A stretch of DNA of 14,679 bases from JBOGFI01 sp050743365. GTDB taxonomy: Bacteria; Actinomycetota; Acidimicrobiia; IMCC26256; JACDBD01. Under the pieces are notes generated by a model. The model did no database searches. It worked only from the letters and a program-made list of their open reading frames with translations, and had not been told where the DNA came from. Location of the stretch: NCBI GenBank assembly GCA_050743365.1, contig JBOGFI010000048.1, positions 1 to 14,679 of the forward strand, written 5' to 3'. Below are positions 6,121 to 14,679 of the stretch, piece after piece. Every line of letters begins with the position of its first letter. Positions within the stretch are counted from its first letter, which is position 1. Both the position numbers and the translations under genes were made by a program.

Positions 6121-6699
6121 GTGGGGAACGACGGGCAGAGCACGCCGGAGCGGGCGCTCGATCTGCTCGTGTACGGGCCGCTCGGGCTCGCGCTCTACGT
6201 ACGCGACACCGTCCCGAGCTTCCTCAAGGTCTTCGTCGCGCGTGGACGGTCGGAGGTCGAGCGGCAGCAGCGCAAGGTGACGAGCGAGATGGGGAAGCAG
6301 GTCTCGACGGTGCGTTCCGTGGGCGAGACCGCGGTCAACTTGGGCGTGCCGAGGGTGCGCAAACGGGTCGAGGAGGGCCTGCGGGAGGCGCGCCACCTCG
6401 CCGAGCAGGCGTTCTCAGGTCTGGTGGTCCCGCCCGACGGGACACGGGCCGAGCCCGAGGCGCCGTCGCGCCACGGGCCGGGAGGTACCGCAGCGCGCAC
6501 GAACACCGCCGAACGGACCGCACAGCGATCTGAAGCCGCGTCGCTCGCGATTCCGGACTACGACGAGCTGTCGGCGTCGCAGGTGGTCGAGCGTCTCGAC
6601 GGCCTGTCGCGCGACGAGCTCACGGCGGTGGGCGCCTACGAGCAGGCGCACCGCGGGCGCCGTACGATCCTGTTCAAGATCGAGCAGCTCACGCGGTAG
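6121..6699 (+). CDS. Uncharacterised actinobacterial protein with small conserved C-terminal helical domain
   Basis: The 192-residue protein has three parts. Residues 13-41 are a hydrophobic or amphipathic stretch (LLVYGPLGLALYVRDTVPSF). Residues 42-110 are charged and helical. Residues 111-140 are a variable Ala/Glu/Arg/Thr-rich linker. The last 50 residues begin with IPDYDELSASQVVERLDGLS and contain DELTAVGAYEQAHRGRRTIL. That ending recurs in actinobacterial proteins, including some annotated as lipid-droplet associated, where it reads roughly P-x-Y-D-x-L-(x)n-L-x-x-L-(x)n-L-x-x-Y-E. The N-terminus suggests peripheral membrane association, which fits its place directly after lnt (37-bp gap) and 4 bp before a GNAT gene. 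I do not recognise a function; the lipid-droplet link is an analogy only. Confidence 0.75.
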   Translation: MGNDGQSTPERALDLLVYGPLGLALYVRDTVPSFLKVFVARGRSEVERQQRKVTSEMGKQVSTVRSVGETAVNLGVPRVRKRVEEGLREARHLAEQAFSGLVVPPDGTRAEPEAPSRHGPGGTAARTNTAERTAQRSEAASLAIPDYDELSASQVVERLDGLSRDELTAVGAYEQAHRGRRTILFKIEQLTR

Positions 6700-6703
6700 G
6701 CGC

Positions 6704-7192
6704 TTGGAAGCGAGCCGCCCTGCCGGCCGGAGTGACGTGGGCCGGATCGCCGAACTGGCCCGACTGATGCGCGACGAGCTCTCGCCGATGAAGGGTGGCG
6801 GGTTGTGGGCCGTGCGCGAGGCGCGGGCGGAACCGCTGGAGGAGTCCTACGGCTCGCTGCTCGGTCGGGACGATGCCCGCCTCGTGGTCGGCACGATCGA
6901 CGGTGCCGTCCTCGGGTTCGGGGCCGCGGTGGTGGAGCCGCTGCGGTCGGGAGAGCGGCTCGGCGTCATCACCGACCTGTTCGTGGAACCCCAGGCGCGG
7001 GCGGTGGGGATGGGGGAGGCGCTGACCGCCGACCTCGTCGAGTTCTGTGACACCCATGGCTGCGTGGGGATCGACGCGCTCGCGCTCCCCGGTCACCGGG
7101 CGGCGAAGAACTTCTTCGAGGAGTCGGGCTTCACCGCGCGCGCCATCGTCATGCACCGGCGGGCCGTCTCCGGAAGCGCGGATGAGTCATGA
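6704..7192 (+). CDS. GNAT-family N-acetyltransferase
   Basis: The 162-residue length is typical of a single GNAT domain. The acetyl-CoA binding segment is clear: ITDLFVEPQARAVGMGEALT contains the RxxGxG pyrophosphate loop (RAVGMG). It is followed by the usual helix, the GIDALALPGHRAAKNFFEESGF segment with an alpha-helix 4 Asn-Phe-Phe, and the final strand. The TTG start four bases after the preceding stop keeps the first strand (SRPAGRSDVGRIAEL) that GNAT domains normally have. No ATG or GTG fits better, though the ribosome binding site is weak. The stop overlaps the ATG of the Nudix gene (ATGA), so the two are probably translated together. The substrate cannot be told from sequence. Confidence 0.85.
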   Translation: MEASRPAGRSDVGRIAELARLMRDELSPMKGGGLWAVREARAEPLEESYGSLLGRDDARLVVGTIDGAVLGFGAAVVEPLRSGERLGVITDLFVEPQARAVGMGEALTADLVEFCDTHGCVGIDALALPGHRAAKNFFEESGFTARAIVMHRRAVSGSADES

Positions 7193-7638
7193 GCGACGCC
7201 GCCGAGGTCGCGGTGGGCGCGCTGGCATTGCGCGACGGCGAGATCCTGCTCGTGCGGCGGGGGCACGGCCCGGCGGCGGGGGAGTGGTCGGTGCCGGGCG
7301 GCAGGGTTCACTTCGGCGAGGAGCTCCACGAGGCCGTCGTGCGCGAGGTGGCGGAGGAGACCGGCCTGGAGGCGGTCGTCGAGCGCTTCGTCGGCTGGGT
7401 GGAGCGCATCGGGCGCGAGCCCGAGCCGTACCACTTCGTGATCCTCGACTTCCTCGTCGACGTGCTCGACCCCCGAGCGGCGCCCGTGCCCGGCGACGAC
7501 GCCGCCGAGGTGGCCTGGGTCGGCCTCGACGAGCTCGACGGCGTGCAGCTCGTCGACGGGTTGCACGAGTTCCTCATCGACCACCAGATCCTCGAGCCCG
7601 CCGAGACGCTGGAGCCCGGCACCGAGCTGCCCCGGTGA
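7189..7638 (+). CDS. Nudix hydrolase (MutT/ADP-ribose pyrophosphatase type)
   Basis: The 149-residue protein carries an intact Nudix box, Gx5Ex7REUxEExGU: Gly38, Glu44, Arg52, Glu53, Glu56, Glu57, Gly59, Leu60. The four acidic residues bind the metal that hydrolyses nucleoside-diphosphate-linked substrates. The N-terminal strand VAVGALALRDGEILLVRRG and the GEWSVPGG turn are standard. Box context and the later EVAWVGLDEL strand resemble small MutT and ADP-ribose hydrolases, so NTP sanitation or sugar-nucleotide cleavage are both possible. It is the last gene of the lnt run, overlaps the GNAT gene by four bases, and ends at the convergent gap with the dif-like site. Confidence 0.92.
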   Translation: MSDAAEVAVGALALRDGEILLVRRGHGPAAGEWSVPGGRVHFGEELHEAVVREVAEETGLEAVVERFVGWVERIGREPEPYHFVILDFLVDVLDPRAAPVPGDDAAEVAWVGLDELDGVQLVDGLHEFLIDHQILEPAETLEPGTELPR

Positions 7639-7660
7639 CCGTCGAGCCACCGGCGCCCGA

Positions 7661-7723
7661 CGGGATTATGGGCGGAGTCACCAGGCGGCCGTAGGCTGCC
7701 CGCTTGCGACGCCCATAATCCCG
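7661..7723. repeat. 63-nt two-storey inverted repeat
   Basis: CGGGATTATGGGCG (7661-7674) is the exact reverse complement of CGCCCATAATCCCG (7710-7723), a 14-bp perfect match with a 35-base spacer. The spacer itself pairs: GGCGGCC (7684-7690), loop GTA, GGCTGCC (7694-7700), with one G-U. This leaves a symmetric 9/9 internal loop. The 3' arm overlaps the left arm and central part of the dif-like site. It might act as a bidirectional terminator between convergent genes, but it lacks T-tracts and its AT core is unusual for that role here. Confidence 0.8.
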
Positions 7724-7735
7724 GTTATGTCAAAT
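7708..7735 (+). other. dif: dif-like XerC/XerD recombination site
   Basis: The 28 bases divide into an 11-bp arm GACGCCCATAA, a 6-bp centre TCCCGG, and an 11-bp arm TTATGTCAAAT. Against E. coli dif (arms GGTGCGCATAA and TTATGTTAAAT) the XerC arm matches at 8 of 11 and the XerD arm at 10 of 11; the centre matches at 1 of 6, as expected for a variable spacer. The TGTCAA form of the XerD arm is, from memory, also the actinobacterial form. The site lies in an AT-rich block in very GC-rich DNA, between convergent genes, with all genes on each side pointing towards it. In Xer systems this is where chromosome dimers are resolved. It could instead be the target or remnant of a Xer-exploiting mobile element. 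Confidence 0.65.
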
Positions 7736-7739
7736 AACC
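7723..7739. repeat. Short palindrome GGTTAT / ATAACC over the XerD arm
   Basis: GGTTAT (7723-7728) and ATAACC (7734-7739) are perfect inverted repeats around GTCAA. The dyad covers the whole right arm of the dif-like site plus four bases beyond it and may extend the protein-binding site. Confidence 0.6.
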
Positions 7740-7790
7740 CTTGAAACCAAGCGGCCGGGTCGCTCCCCTGGGATGCCAGCCCGCCGCCCG

Positions 7791-10664
<2,874 letters not shown>

Positions 10665-10674
10665 CGGCCGTAAT

Positions 10675-11775
10675 CTACCGGTGGACGAACGGCGGCTTGA
10701 CCACCGTGGCGGGCGCCGGGCGCCCGCGCACGTCGATCTCCACCGCGGTGCCCTCCTTTACGTCGGGCCGCAGGAACGCGAGCGCGATCCCCCGCTCGAG
10801 CACGGGCGAGAAGTTGCCACTGCTGACCTCACCCACCGCTTCGCCGTCGCGGAGCACCGCGTAGCCGCTCCGTGGCACCTGCCGCCTGTCGAGCAGCACG
10901 CCCCGCAGGCGCCGGTGGACGCCCCGCTCGCGCTCGGCGAGCAACGGCTCACGGCCCCGGAAGTCGCCCTTGTCGAAGCGCACGACCCATCCCAGGCCCG
11001 CCTGGAGGGGCGTGATGCCCGGCCCCAGCTCGTGACCGTGCAGCGGAAAGCCGGCCTCGAGGCGCAGCGTGTCGCGCGCGCCCAGCCCGGCGGGACGAAT
11101 CCCCGCCTTTACGACCTTCTCCCACCACCGCGCCGAGACGGGCGCGGGGACGTGAAGCTCGACCCCGTCCTCGCCCGTGTAGCCGGTGCCGGCAACGAAG
11201 CCGTCCTCGCCGTCGTAGGTGGCCGAGCGCACCTCGAAGCGGGGTACCTCGGTGAGAGCGGGCGACACGGCCGCGAGCAGCGCGCGAGCCTCCGGTCCCT
11301 GCACCGCGAGCACGGCGCGCGTCGCAGTGACGTCCTCGACGGTGCACGTCCCGCCGGCATGATGCGCGGCACCGTCCTCGAGGGCGGCGACGAGCGGCGC
11401 CGTGTTCGACGCGTTGGGCATCACGAGGAAGTCCTCCTCTGCGACCCACCAGACGATGATGTCGTCGACCACGTGGGCATCATCGGGGTCGAGCAGATGC
11501 GTGTACTGGGCCCGACCCGGCTCGATGCGCGTCAGGTCGTTCGTGAGCGCCCATTGCAGCATCGAGCGCGCTCCCGGGCCCCGCACGCGCACCGACCCCA
11601 GATGGGACACGTCGAACACGACCGCGTGCTCCCGGCAGGAGCGGTGCTCGGCCACCACCCCGCCCTCGTACTGGATCGGCATCTCCCAACCGCCGAACGG
11701 CACCATCCGCGCGCCGAGGGAGCGATGCTGGGCATCGAGCGGGCTGTGACGAAGCGCCGCCCCGGGCTCGGACAT
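10675..11775 (-). CDS. gcvT: Aminomethyltransferase, T-protein of the glycine cleavage system
   Basis: GcvT releases ammonia from the aminomethyl-lipoyl group of GcvH and transfers the carbon to tetrahydrofolate, giving 5,10-methylene-tetrahydrofolate. The 366-residue length is normal. Family motifs are present: PFGGWEMPIQY (26-36), FDVSHLG (54-60), YTHLLDPDDAHVVDDIIVWW (91-110) with the catalytic-region aspartates 104 and 105, GYTGEDGVELHVP, and GLGARDTLRLEAGFPLHGHEL. The C-terminal barrel has the usual SSGNFSP motif. It starts with ATG, 27 bases after the preceding gene, and precedes gcvP by 10 bases. No glycine riboswitch fits in the 27-base upstream gap, so control must come from further upstream, probably the MerR region. 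Confidence 0.97.
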   Translation of the reverse strand: MSEPGAALRHSPLDAQHRSLGARMVPFGGWEMPIQYEGGVVAEHRSCREHAVVFDVSHLGSVRVRGPGARSMLQWALTNDLTRIEPGRAQYTHLLDPDDAHVVDDIIVWWVAEEDFLVMPNASNTAPLVAALEDGAAHHAGGTCTVEDVTATRAVLAVQGPEARALLAAVSPALTEVPRFEVRSATYDGEDGFVAGTGYTGEDGVELHVPAPVSARWWEKVVKAGIRPAGLGARDTLRLEAGFPLHGHELGPGITPLQAGLGWVVRFDKGDFRGREPLLAERERGVHRRLRGVLLDRRQVPRSGYAVLRDGEAVGEVSSGNFSPVLERGIALAFLRPDVKEGTAVEIDVRGRPAPATVVKPPFVHR

Positions 11776-11802
11776 GAGCAGCGAGCCTACGTGGAGGGGC
11801 TC

Positions 11803-12246
11803 TCAGGCGGTCTCGGCCTCCCGGCCCGGCTCGGGTTCGGTGACGGGCTCGACGTCGAGCCGCAGCGGCGCCCCCTCGCCCAGCTGCTCACTGAGCTGCG
11901 ACGGGGGCTCGAGGCCGTACTTGACGAGGAGGTGCAGGTAGTCGCGCTGGTACAGCACCTTCACGCGCACGTCGGGATGCAGCTCCTGGAGACGGCGCGC
12001 CTTGCGGTTCTTCTTCGTGACCAGCTTCTGGTTGAGCGTGGTGATCTCGATGTAGAGGTCGTACGCGGGCAGGTAGAAGTCGGGGGTGAACGCCTGGACG
12101 GGCAGGCCCTGCTGATCACGTTCGAGGGTGAACGTGCGCGGCTCGTACTGCCACAAGATCCCGTAGAAATCGAGCAGCTTGGCAAACTGCCGCTCCGAGT
12201 TGTGGGCGAACCGGACCTGCTCGTGCGGAAGACGTTCGTCGCTCAT
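11803..12246 (-). CDS. Small PD-(D/E)XK-like protein of unknown role
   Basis: This 147-residue protein has the layout of a short restriction-endonuclease-fold domain. HNSERQFAKLLDF (15-27) carries Glu18, WQYEPRTF (32-39) carries Glu35, FTPDFYLP (53-60) carries Asp56, and YIEITT (65-70) carries Glu67. In typical members the last motif ends in E-x-K; here it is E-I-T, with lysines shortly after (Lys74, Lys78, Lys79) that may substitute. The tail (about 120-147) is acidic and low in complexity. It lies in the same run as the second MerR gene (25-bp gap) and gcvT (27-bp gap). No methyltransferase or toxin-antitoxin partner is adjacent. DNA binding or cleavage is inference; it could be a housekeeping protein that has lost activity. 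Confidence 0.65.
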   Translation of the reverse strand: MSDERLPHEQVRFAHNSERQFAKLLDFYGILWQYEPRTFTLERDQQGLPVQAFTPDFYLPAYDLYIEITTLNQKLVTKKNRKARRLQELHPDVRVKVLYQRDYLHLLVKYGLEPPSQLSEQLGEGAPLRLDVEPVTEPEPGREAETA

Positions 12247-12271
12247 CCGGGCCGGCCCACCGCGCGCTCGC

Positions 12272-12853
12272 CTATCCGCTGCCGGCGGCCCGGCGACGGC
12301 CCTTGGGCGGCGCGGTCTCCTCGCCGGCGTCGTCTCCGGCGGGGGCGAGGTCGTGGATGCTCGCCTCGAGCTCGTCGACGACCTGACCGAGCGACACGAT
12401 GTTGAGAACCCCCTGCCCGTGGCGCACGACGTCGACCAGGTCCTCTCCGTTGCGTGCCAGCACCGAGTTGGCGCCGTTCAGGACCAGGCTCGCCGACGCC
12501 CAGTCCTCGCCGCGGTCCTCGCGCAGGTACTCGATCGCCTTGCGGGCCGTCTGGAGCTTGACGCCGGCGTCGATGAGGCTCTTGATCACCTTCAGCCGGA
12601 CGAGGTCGCGGTAGGAGTAGCGGCGCTGGGTGCCGCTGCCGTGCGCGTCGGCGAGCGACGGGCGCACCAGGTCGGTGCGGGCCCAGTAGTCGAGCTGGCG
12701 GTACGAGATCCCCACGATCTTGCACACCTGGGGCCCGCGAAAGCCCACCTCGTCGCCCCGGCCATCGCGGGCGAGGAGCGAGCCCTGCGTGACCCGGGCC
12801 GGCCGCTCCCCTGGCGCTGAGGCCTTCGACATGCTCGTGGAGTCCTTGCCCAT
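12272..12853 (-). CDS. MerR-family transcriptional regulator (Rv1830-like)
   Basis: The 193-residue protein has a Ser/Gly-rich leader (1-35) and then a MerR winged helix: FRGPQVCKIVGISYRQLDYW (38-57), TDLVRPS (60-66), and GTQRRYSYRDLVRLKVIKSL (74-93). The wing ends with QTARKAIEYL (101-110). The remainder is a short helical effector or dimer region (LVDVVRHGQGVLNIVSLGQVVDELE), with no metal-binding cysteines. In mycobacteria the homologue sits between the bifunctional nuclease gene and gcvB, matching this position. The ATG is preceded by GAGG at 12859-12862, five bases away. A clear promoter lies at 12915-12943. Autoregulation or control of gcvT-gcvP is plausible but not shown by the sequence. 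Confidence 0.9.
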   Translation of the reverse strand: MGKDSTSMSKASAPGERPARVTQGSLLARDGRGDEVGFRGPQVCKIVGISYRQLDYWARTDLVRPSLADAHGSGTQRRYSYRDLVRLKVIKSLIDAGVKLQTARKAIEYLREDRGEDWASASLVLNGANSVLARNGEDLVDVVRHGQGVLNIVSLGQVVDELEASIHDLAPAGDDAGEETAPPKGRRRAAGSG

Positions 12854-12914
12854 GAAAGCCTCGCTCCCCCGGCATCCCCGCCGGAATCACATGAGGGTAG
12901 TTACAGCGGGGTCG

Positions 12915-12943
12915 ACGGTACCGCCCCCGCCACCCGGCGTCAA
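12915..12943 (-). promoter_or_regulatory. Promoter of the second MerR gene and probably gcvT-gcvP
   Basis: On the - strand TTGACG (+ strand positions 12938-12943) is followed after exactly 17 bases by TACCGT (12915-12920), a good -35/TAnnnT pair. Transcription would start near 12908, giving a leader of about 54 bases before the ATG at 12853. The leader contains a minimal ATG-TGA pair at 12887-12892. This makes the MerR-nuclease-gcvT-gcvP segment a candidate separate transcription unit. Confidence 0.6.
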
Positions 12944-13047
12944 TGTCCCTCCCCCGCCGAGGTCGTGCCGGCTGCCAGGAGCCCCTGAAGGGGCTGGACG
13001 AGCCAGAGCCAGAGGGTCCCGAGCAGGTTGACGGCGACGAGGCGCAA
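12940..13047 (-). CDS. Doubtful small membrane peptide
   Basis: The 222-bp gap between the bifunctional nuclease gene and the second MerR gene contains a possible 35-residue frame starting with TTG. It is strongly hydrophobic (LVAVNLLGTLWLWLVQPLQG), as expected of a single membrane helix, and ends GTTSAGEGH. The ribosome binding site is poor: AGGAGGGG lies more than 20 bases before the TTG. The stop codon overlaps the -35 box of the MerR promoter. It may be chance. Without protein evidence or conservation I give it little weight. Confidence 0.2.
   Translation of the reverse strand: MRLVAVNLLGTLWLWLVQPLQGLLAAGTTSAGEGH
12980..12995 (-). terminator. Hairpin after the bifunctional nuclease gene
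   Basis: AGCCCC (12980-12985) and GGGGCT (12990-12995) pair around TGAA about 80 bases after the nuclease stop. No T-tract follows on the - strand. It may end the MerR-hpt-nuclease transcript just before the next promoter. Confidence 0.3.
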
Positions 13048-13075
13048 GCCCGAGGCGGACCCGGCGCCGCCCCTC

Positions 13076-13567
13076 CTACTGGGCGAAGTCTTCCGGTCGC
13101 ACCTGGTCGAGGAACTCCCGGAACTCTTCGATCTGCTCCTCTTTCTCCTCCTCGTCGTCACTCTCGAAGAGGACGCCGGCCTCGTCGAGGACCGCCTCGT
13201 CAGCGAAGATGGGCACGGCCTCGTCGTAACGGACGGCCAGCGCGATGGCATCGGACGGCCGCGACGAGATCCGGTAGCTGTTGCCGTTGCTGGCGAGCTC
13301 GATCTCGGCAAAGAAGGTGCCGTCGTGAAGCTCGGTGATCTCCACCCGCTGGAGCTGGACCGACATGTCGTCGAGCACGGTCTTGAAGAGATCGTGGGTC
13401 ATGGGACGGGGCGTCTCCATGCCCTGGAGGGCGTAGACGATTGCGGTGGCCTCTGGAGGCCCGATGAAGATCGGCAGATAGCGCTGCCCCTCTTCCTCGC
13501 GGAGGAGCACGATCGGCTGGTTCGTCGGGACCTCGACTCGGACTCCCACCAGGGACAGACGAATCAC
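13076..13567 (-). CDS. Bifunctional nuclease family protein (DUF151)
   Basis: The 163-residue protein begins MIRLSLVGVRVEVPTNQPIV and carries the family's LREEEGQRYLPIFIGPPEA segment, the THDLFKTVLDDM helix, and the SSRPSDAIALAVRYDEAVPIF motif. This is the BFN/DUF151 fold; plant members have DNase and RNase activity, and the mycobacterial homologue Rv1829 sits in the same MerR neighbourhood. The tail from about 138 is acidic (FESDDEEEKEEQIEEF) and ends VRPEDFA, as in relatives. A GTG two codons upstream (13573) is only one base from GGAGG, so the GTG at 13567, seven bases after it, is the better start. It follows hpt by 67 bases. In vivo role is unknown. Confidence 0.92.
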   Translation of the reverse strand: MIRLSLVGVRVEVPTNQPIVLLREEEGQRYLPIFIGPPEATAIVYALQGMETPRPMTHDLFKTVLDDMSVQLQRVEITELHDGTFFAEIELASNGNSYRISSRPSDAIALAVRYDEAVPIFADEAVLDEAGVLFESDDEEEKEEQIEEFREFLDQVRPEDFAQ

Positions 13568-13574
13568 ACACACG

Positions 13575-13579
13575 CCTCC
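13575..13579 (-). promoter_or_regulatory. Ribosome binding site deciding the bifunctional nuclease start
   Basis: GGAGG on the - strand lies seven bases before the GTG at 13567 but only one base before the alternative GTG at 13573, favouring the shorter protein. Confidence 0.7.
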
Positions 13580-13634
13580 GACTCGACGTGCTCACCCTAC
13601 CATCGGCCCTTCCGGGCGCCGGGGGCGGGGTGAT

Positions 13635-14252
13635 TCAGGCGGTGCGGCCGGTCGCCGCCGGGCGGTAGAGAGCCTCGACGTAGGCGTCGGGGCGCTCGCC
13701 CACCACCCGTCGGTCGGCCTCCACGACGTAGGGGACGTTCCGGTAGAGGTCGTCGTGGTGCAGCCCGTAGCCGAGCACGAAGACGTCGGGGATCTCCGCG
13801 CCCACGTAGCGCACCGGCAGCGGCACGATCCGTCGCACCGGCCGGTCGAGCAGCGTGCAGACCTCCACCCGGCGGGGCCCGCGCCCCTGCACGTGGCCGA
13901 GCAGGTAGCCGAGCGTGAGACCGGTGTCGACCATGTCCTCGACGATCACGAGATCGCGGCCGGCCACGTCGATGTCGAGGTCCTTGAGGATCCGCACCCG
14001 GCCCGAGTCGGGCGCGTAACGCGAGATCGCGAGGAAGTCGATCGTGACGTCGATGTCGCTGACGCGGCGCGCCAGGTCGGAGAGGAAGATCATCGCCCCC
14101 TTCAGCACCCCCACGAGCACGACGCCGTCGGGGTGATCGGCGCTGATCTCGCCCGCAAGCCGGTCGACGACCCGGGCGATCCCGGCCCGGTCGAGGAGCA
14201 CCGGCGGGGCGACGGGAGGGTCGGGGAGTTCGGTCGGGTCGGGGTTCGTCAA
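13635..14252 (-). CDS. hpt: Hypoxanthine(-guanine) phosphoribosyltransferase
   Basis: Hpt salvages hypoxanthine and guanine with PRPP to give IMP and GMP in the cytoplasm. The PRPP-binding loop LVIVEDMVDTGLTL (101-114) has the paired acidic Glu105-Asp106 and the DTG turn. VGVLKGAMIFLSDLARRV (47-64) is the conserved beta1-helix segment with the LKG loop, and DFLAISRYA holds the flexible-loop Ser-Arg/Tyr pair. PDVFVLGYGLHHDDLYRNVPYV near the C-terminus is the base-specificity region. At 205 residues it is slightly longer than usual because of a Pro-rich N-terminal leader. The TTG start overlaps the preceding stop (TTGA), indicating coupling with the MerR gene. A GTG about 18 codons in would give a more typical length and cannot be ruled out. 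Confidence 0.95.
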   Translation of the reverse strand: MTNPDPTELPDPPVAPPVLLDRAGIARVVDRLAGEISADHPDGVVLVGVLKGAMIFLSDLARRVSDIDVTIDFLAISRYAPDSGRVRILKDLDIDVAGRDLVIVEDMVDTGLTLGYLLGHVQGRGPRRVEVCTLLDRPVRRIVPLPVRYVGAEIPDVFVLGYGLHHDDLYRNVPYVVEADRRVVGERPDAYVEALYRPAATGRTA

Positions 14253-14679
14253 TCCCCCAGCGCCTCGCGGGCGGCGTCGACCAGCAGGGCGGCGCGCAGC
14301 CCTCGCCCCAGGCGGGCGAGGTCCGCCAGCTGCTCCTTGGCCTTGACCCGGGCGTCGGGGTTCCGCTGCCGCATGTACGGGAGGAGCACCTGCTGGAACA
14401 GGCTCGCCTCACGCTCCGCGAAGTGCTTGTACATCCGCAGGTGTCGGGCCTCGATGCCGTGCCTGGCGAAGCCGGCTGCGATCCGCGCCACTGCGAGGGC
14501 CTCCTCGTCGAAGAGCACGTGCTCACCCGATCCGGTCGACGGCGTGACGAGCGCGAACGACTCGAGGTCGGCGACCTGCGCCTCGTCGAGCCCGGCCGCC
14601 TTGGCCAGCTCGGTACGCGTGAGGCTCACTCCACCCGACGGCGCGGCGCGTGCCTCTGCCGGCTCCGGCGCCTCGGCGT
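14249..14679 (-). CDS. MerR-family regulator, FtsR/Rv1828-like, C-terminal part (5' end outside window)
   Basis: The frame is open to the right edge of the window. The visible part is an Ala/Pro/Glu-rich linker (about 16 residues, edge to 14630) followed by a helical domain of about 126 residues. That domain begins SLTRTELAKAAGLDEAQVADLESFALV and includes FARHGIEARHLRMYKHFAEREASLFQQVLLPYMRQRNP. It matches my recollection of the C-terminal effector domain of mycobacterial Rv1828 and corynebacterial FtsR, a MerR activator of ftsZ; the N-terminal winged helix would lie beyond 14679. A GTG at 14629 could mimic a start, but the continuing frame and linker make that unlikely. Its stop overlaps hpt. 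In mycobacteria garA and gcvH precede this gene, so they may lie just outside the window. Confidence 0.85.
   Translation of the reverse strand, partial: AEAPEPAEARAAPSGGVSLTRTELAKAAGLDEAQVADLESFALVTPSTGSGEHVLFDEEALAVARIAAGFARHGIEARHLRMYKHFAEREASLFQQVLLPYMRQRNPDARVKAKEQLADLARLGRGLRAALLVDAAREALGD

Noticed and set aside
4296..6143. Long - strand open frame (615 codons) opposite lnt
   Set aside because: Antisense to lnt, which has its full catalytic triad and membrane helices; the antisense protein has shadow composition only.
7661..7739. Integron attC site or transposon terminal repeats
   Set aside because: No GTTRRRY/RYYYAAC core pair is present and no recombinase, cassette or transposase gene lies nearby; the dif arm match explains the AT-rich part better.
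11776..11802. Glycine riboswitch before gcvT
   Set aside because: The gap is only 27 bases and holds no aptamer-like structure.
10681..12405. Long + strand open frame (574 codons) opposite gcvT and the nuclease-like gene
   Set aside because: It runs across two real genes and their gap, with shadow composition.
12940..13311. 123-codon - strand frame running from inside the bifunctional nuclease gene
   Set aside because: Its first two thirds are an out-of-frame shadow of the nuclease gene; only the last 35 codons were kept, as a doubtful small peptide.

Overview
The window looks like chromosomal DNA of a high-GC actinobacterium, probably a deep-branching one such as Acidimicrobiia. The GC content is very high, GTG and TTG starts are frequent, and several gene families are typical of the phylum: a HelY-type helicase, a DUF4193-type zinc-ribbon protein, and a MerR / bifunctional-nuclease / MerR / glycine-cleavage cluster resembling the mycobacterial gcvH-garA-MerR-bfn-MerR-gcvB region. 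The genus-level placement is inference. There are 15 well-supported genes, two of them cut by the window edges. I see no tRNA, rRNA, CRISPR array, transposase or phage gene.

Left half, all on the + strand: the C-terminal part of a HelY/Ski2-like helicase (1-1017), translationally coupled to a degenerate lipid-kinase-fold protein (1014-1673); a 534-residue tandem-repeat ThyX-like protein (1742-3346); a 408-bp gap with strong RNA-like secondary structure (best stem 3557-3572 with 3635-3650); an acidic zinc-ribbon protein (3755-4285); then a probable operon of apolipoprotein N-acyltransferase Lnt (4488-6083), an uncharacterised protein, a GNAT acetyltransferase and a Nudix hydrolase (ending 7638).

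Centre: genes converge on a 152-bp gap (7639-7790). It holds an AT-rich block that reads as a 28-bp dif-like XerC/XerD site (7708-7735), overlapped by a 63-nt two-storey inverted repeat (7661-7723). All genes to its left run right and all genes to its right run left, the layout expected at a replication terminus. This is the most notable signal in the window.

Right half, all on the - strand, in transcription order: a FtsR/Rv1828-like MerR regulator (N-terminus outside the window), hypoxanthine phosphoribosyltransferase, a bifunctional-nuclease (DUF151) protein, a second MerR regulator with its own recognisable promoter, a small PD-(D/E)XK-like protein, then gcvT and single-chain gcvP of the glycine cleavage system. 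gcvH is not in the window; by synteny it may lie just beyond the right edge. Together the right half links one-carbon and purine metabolism (glycine cleavage, Hpt) with two MerR regulators, while the left half is mainly RNA processing and envelope lipoprotein maturation.
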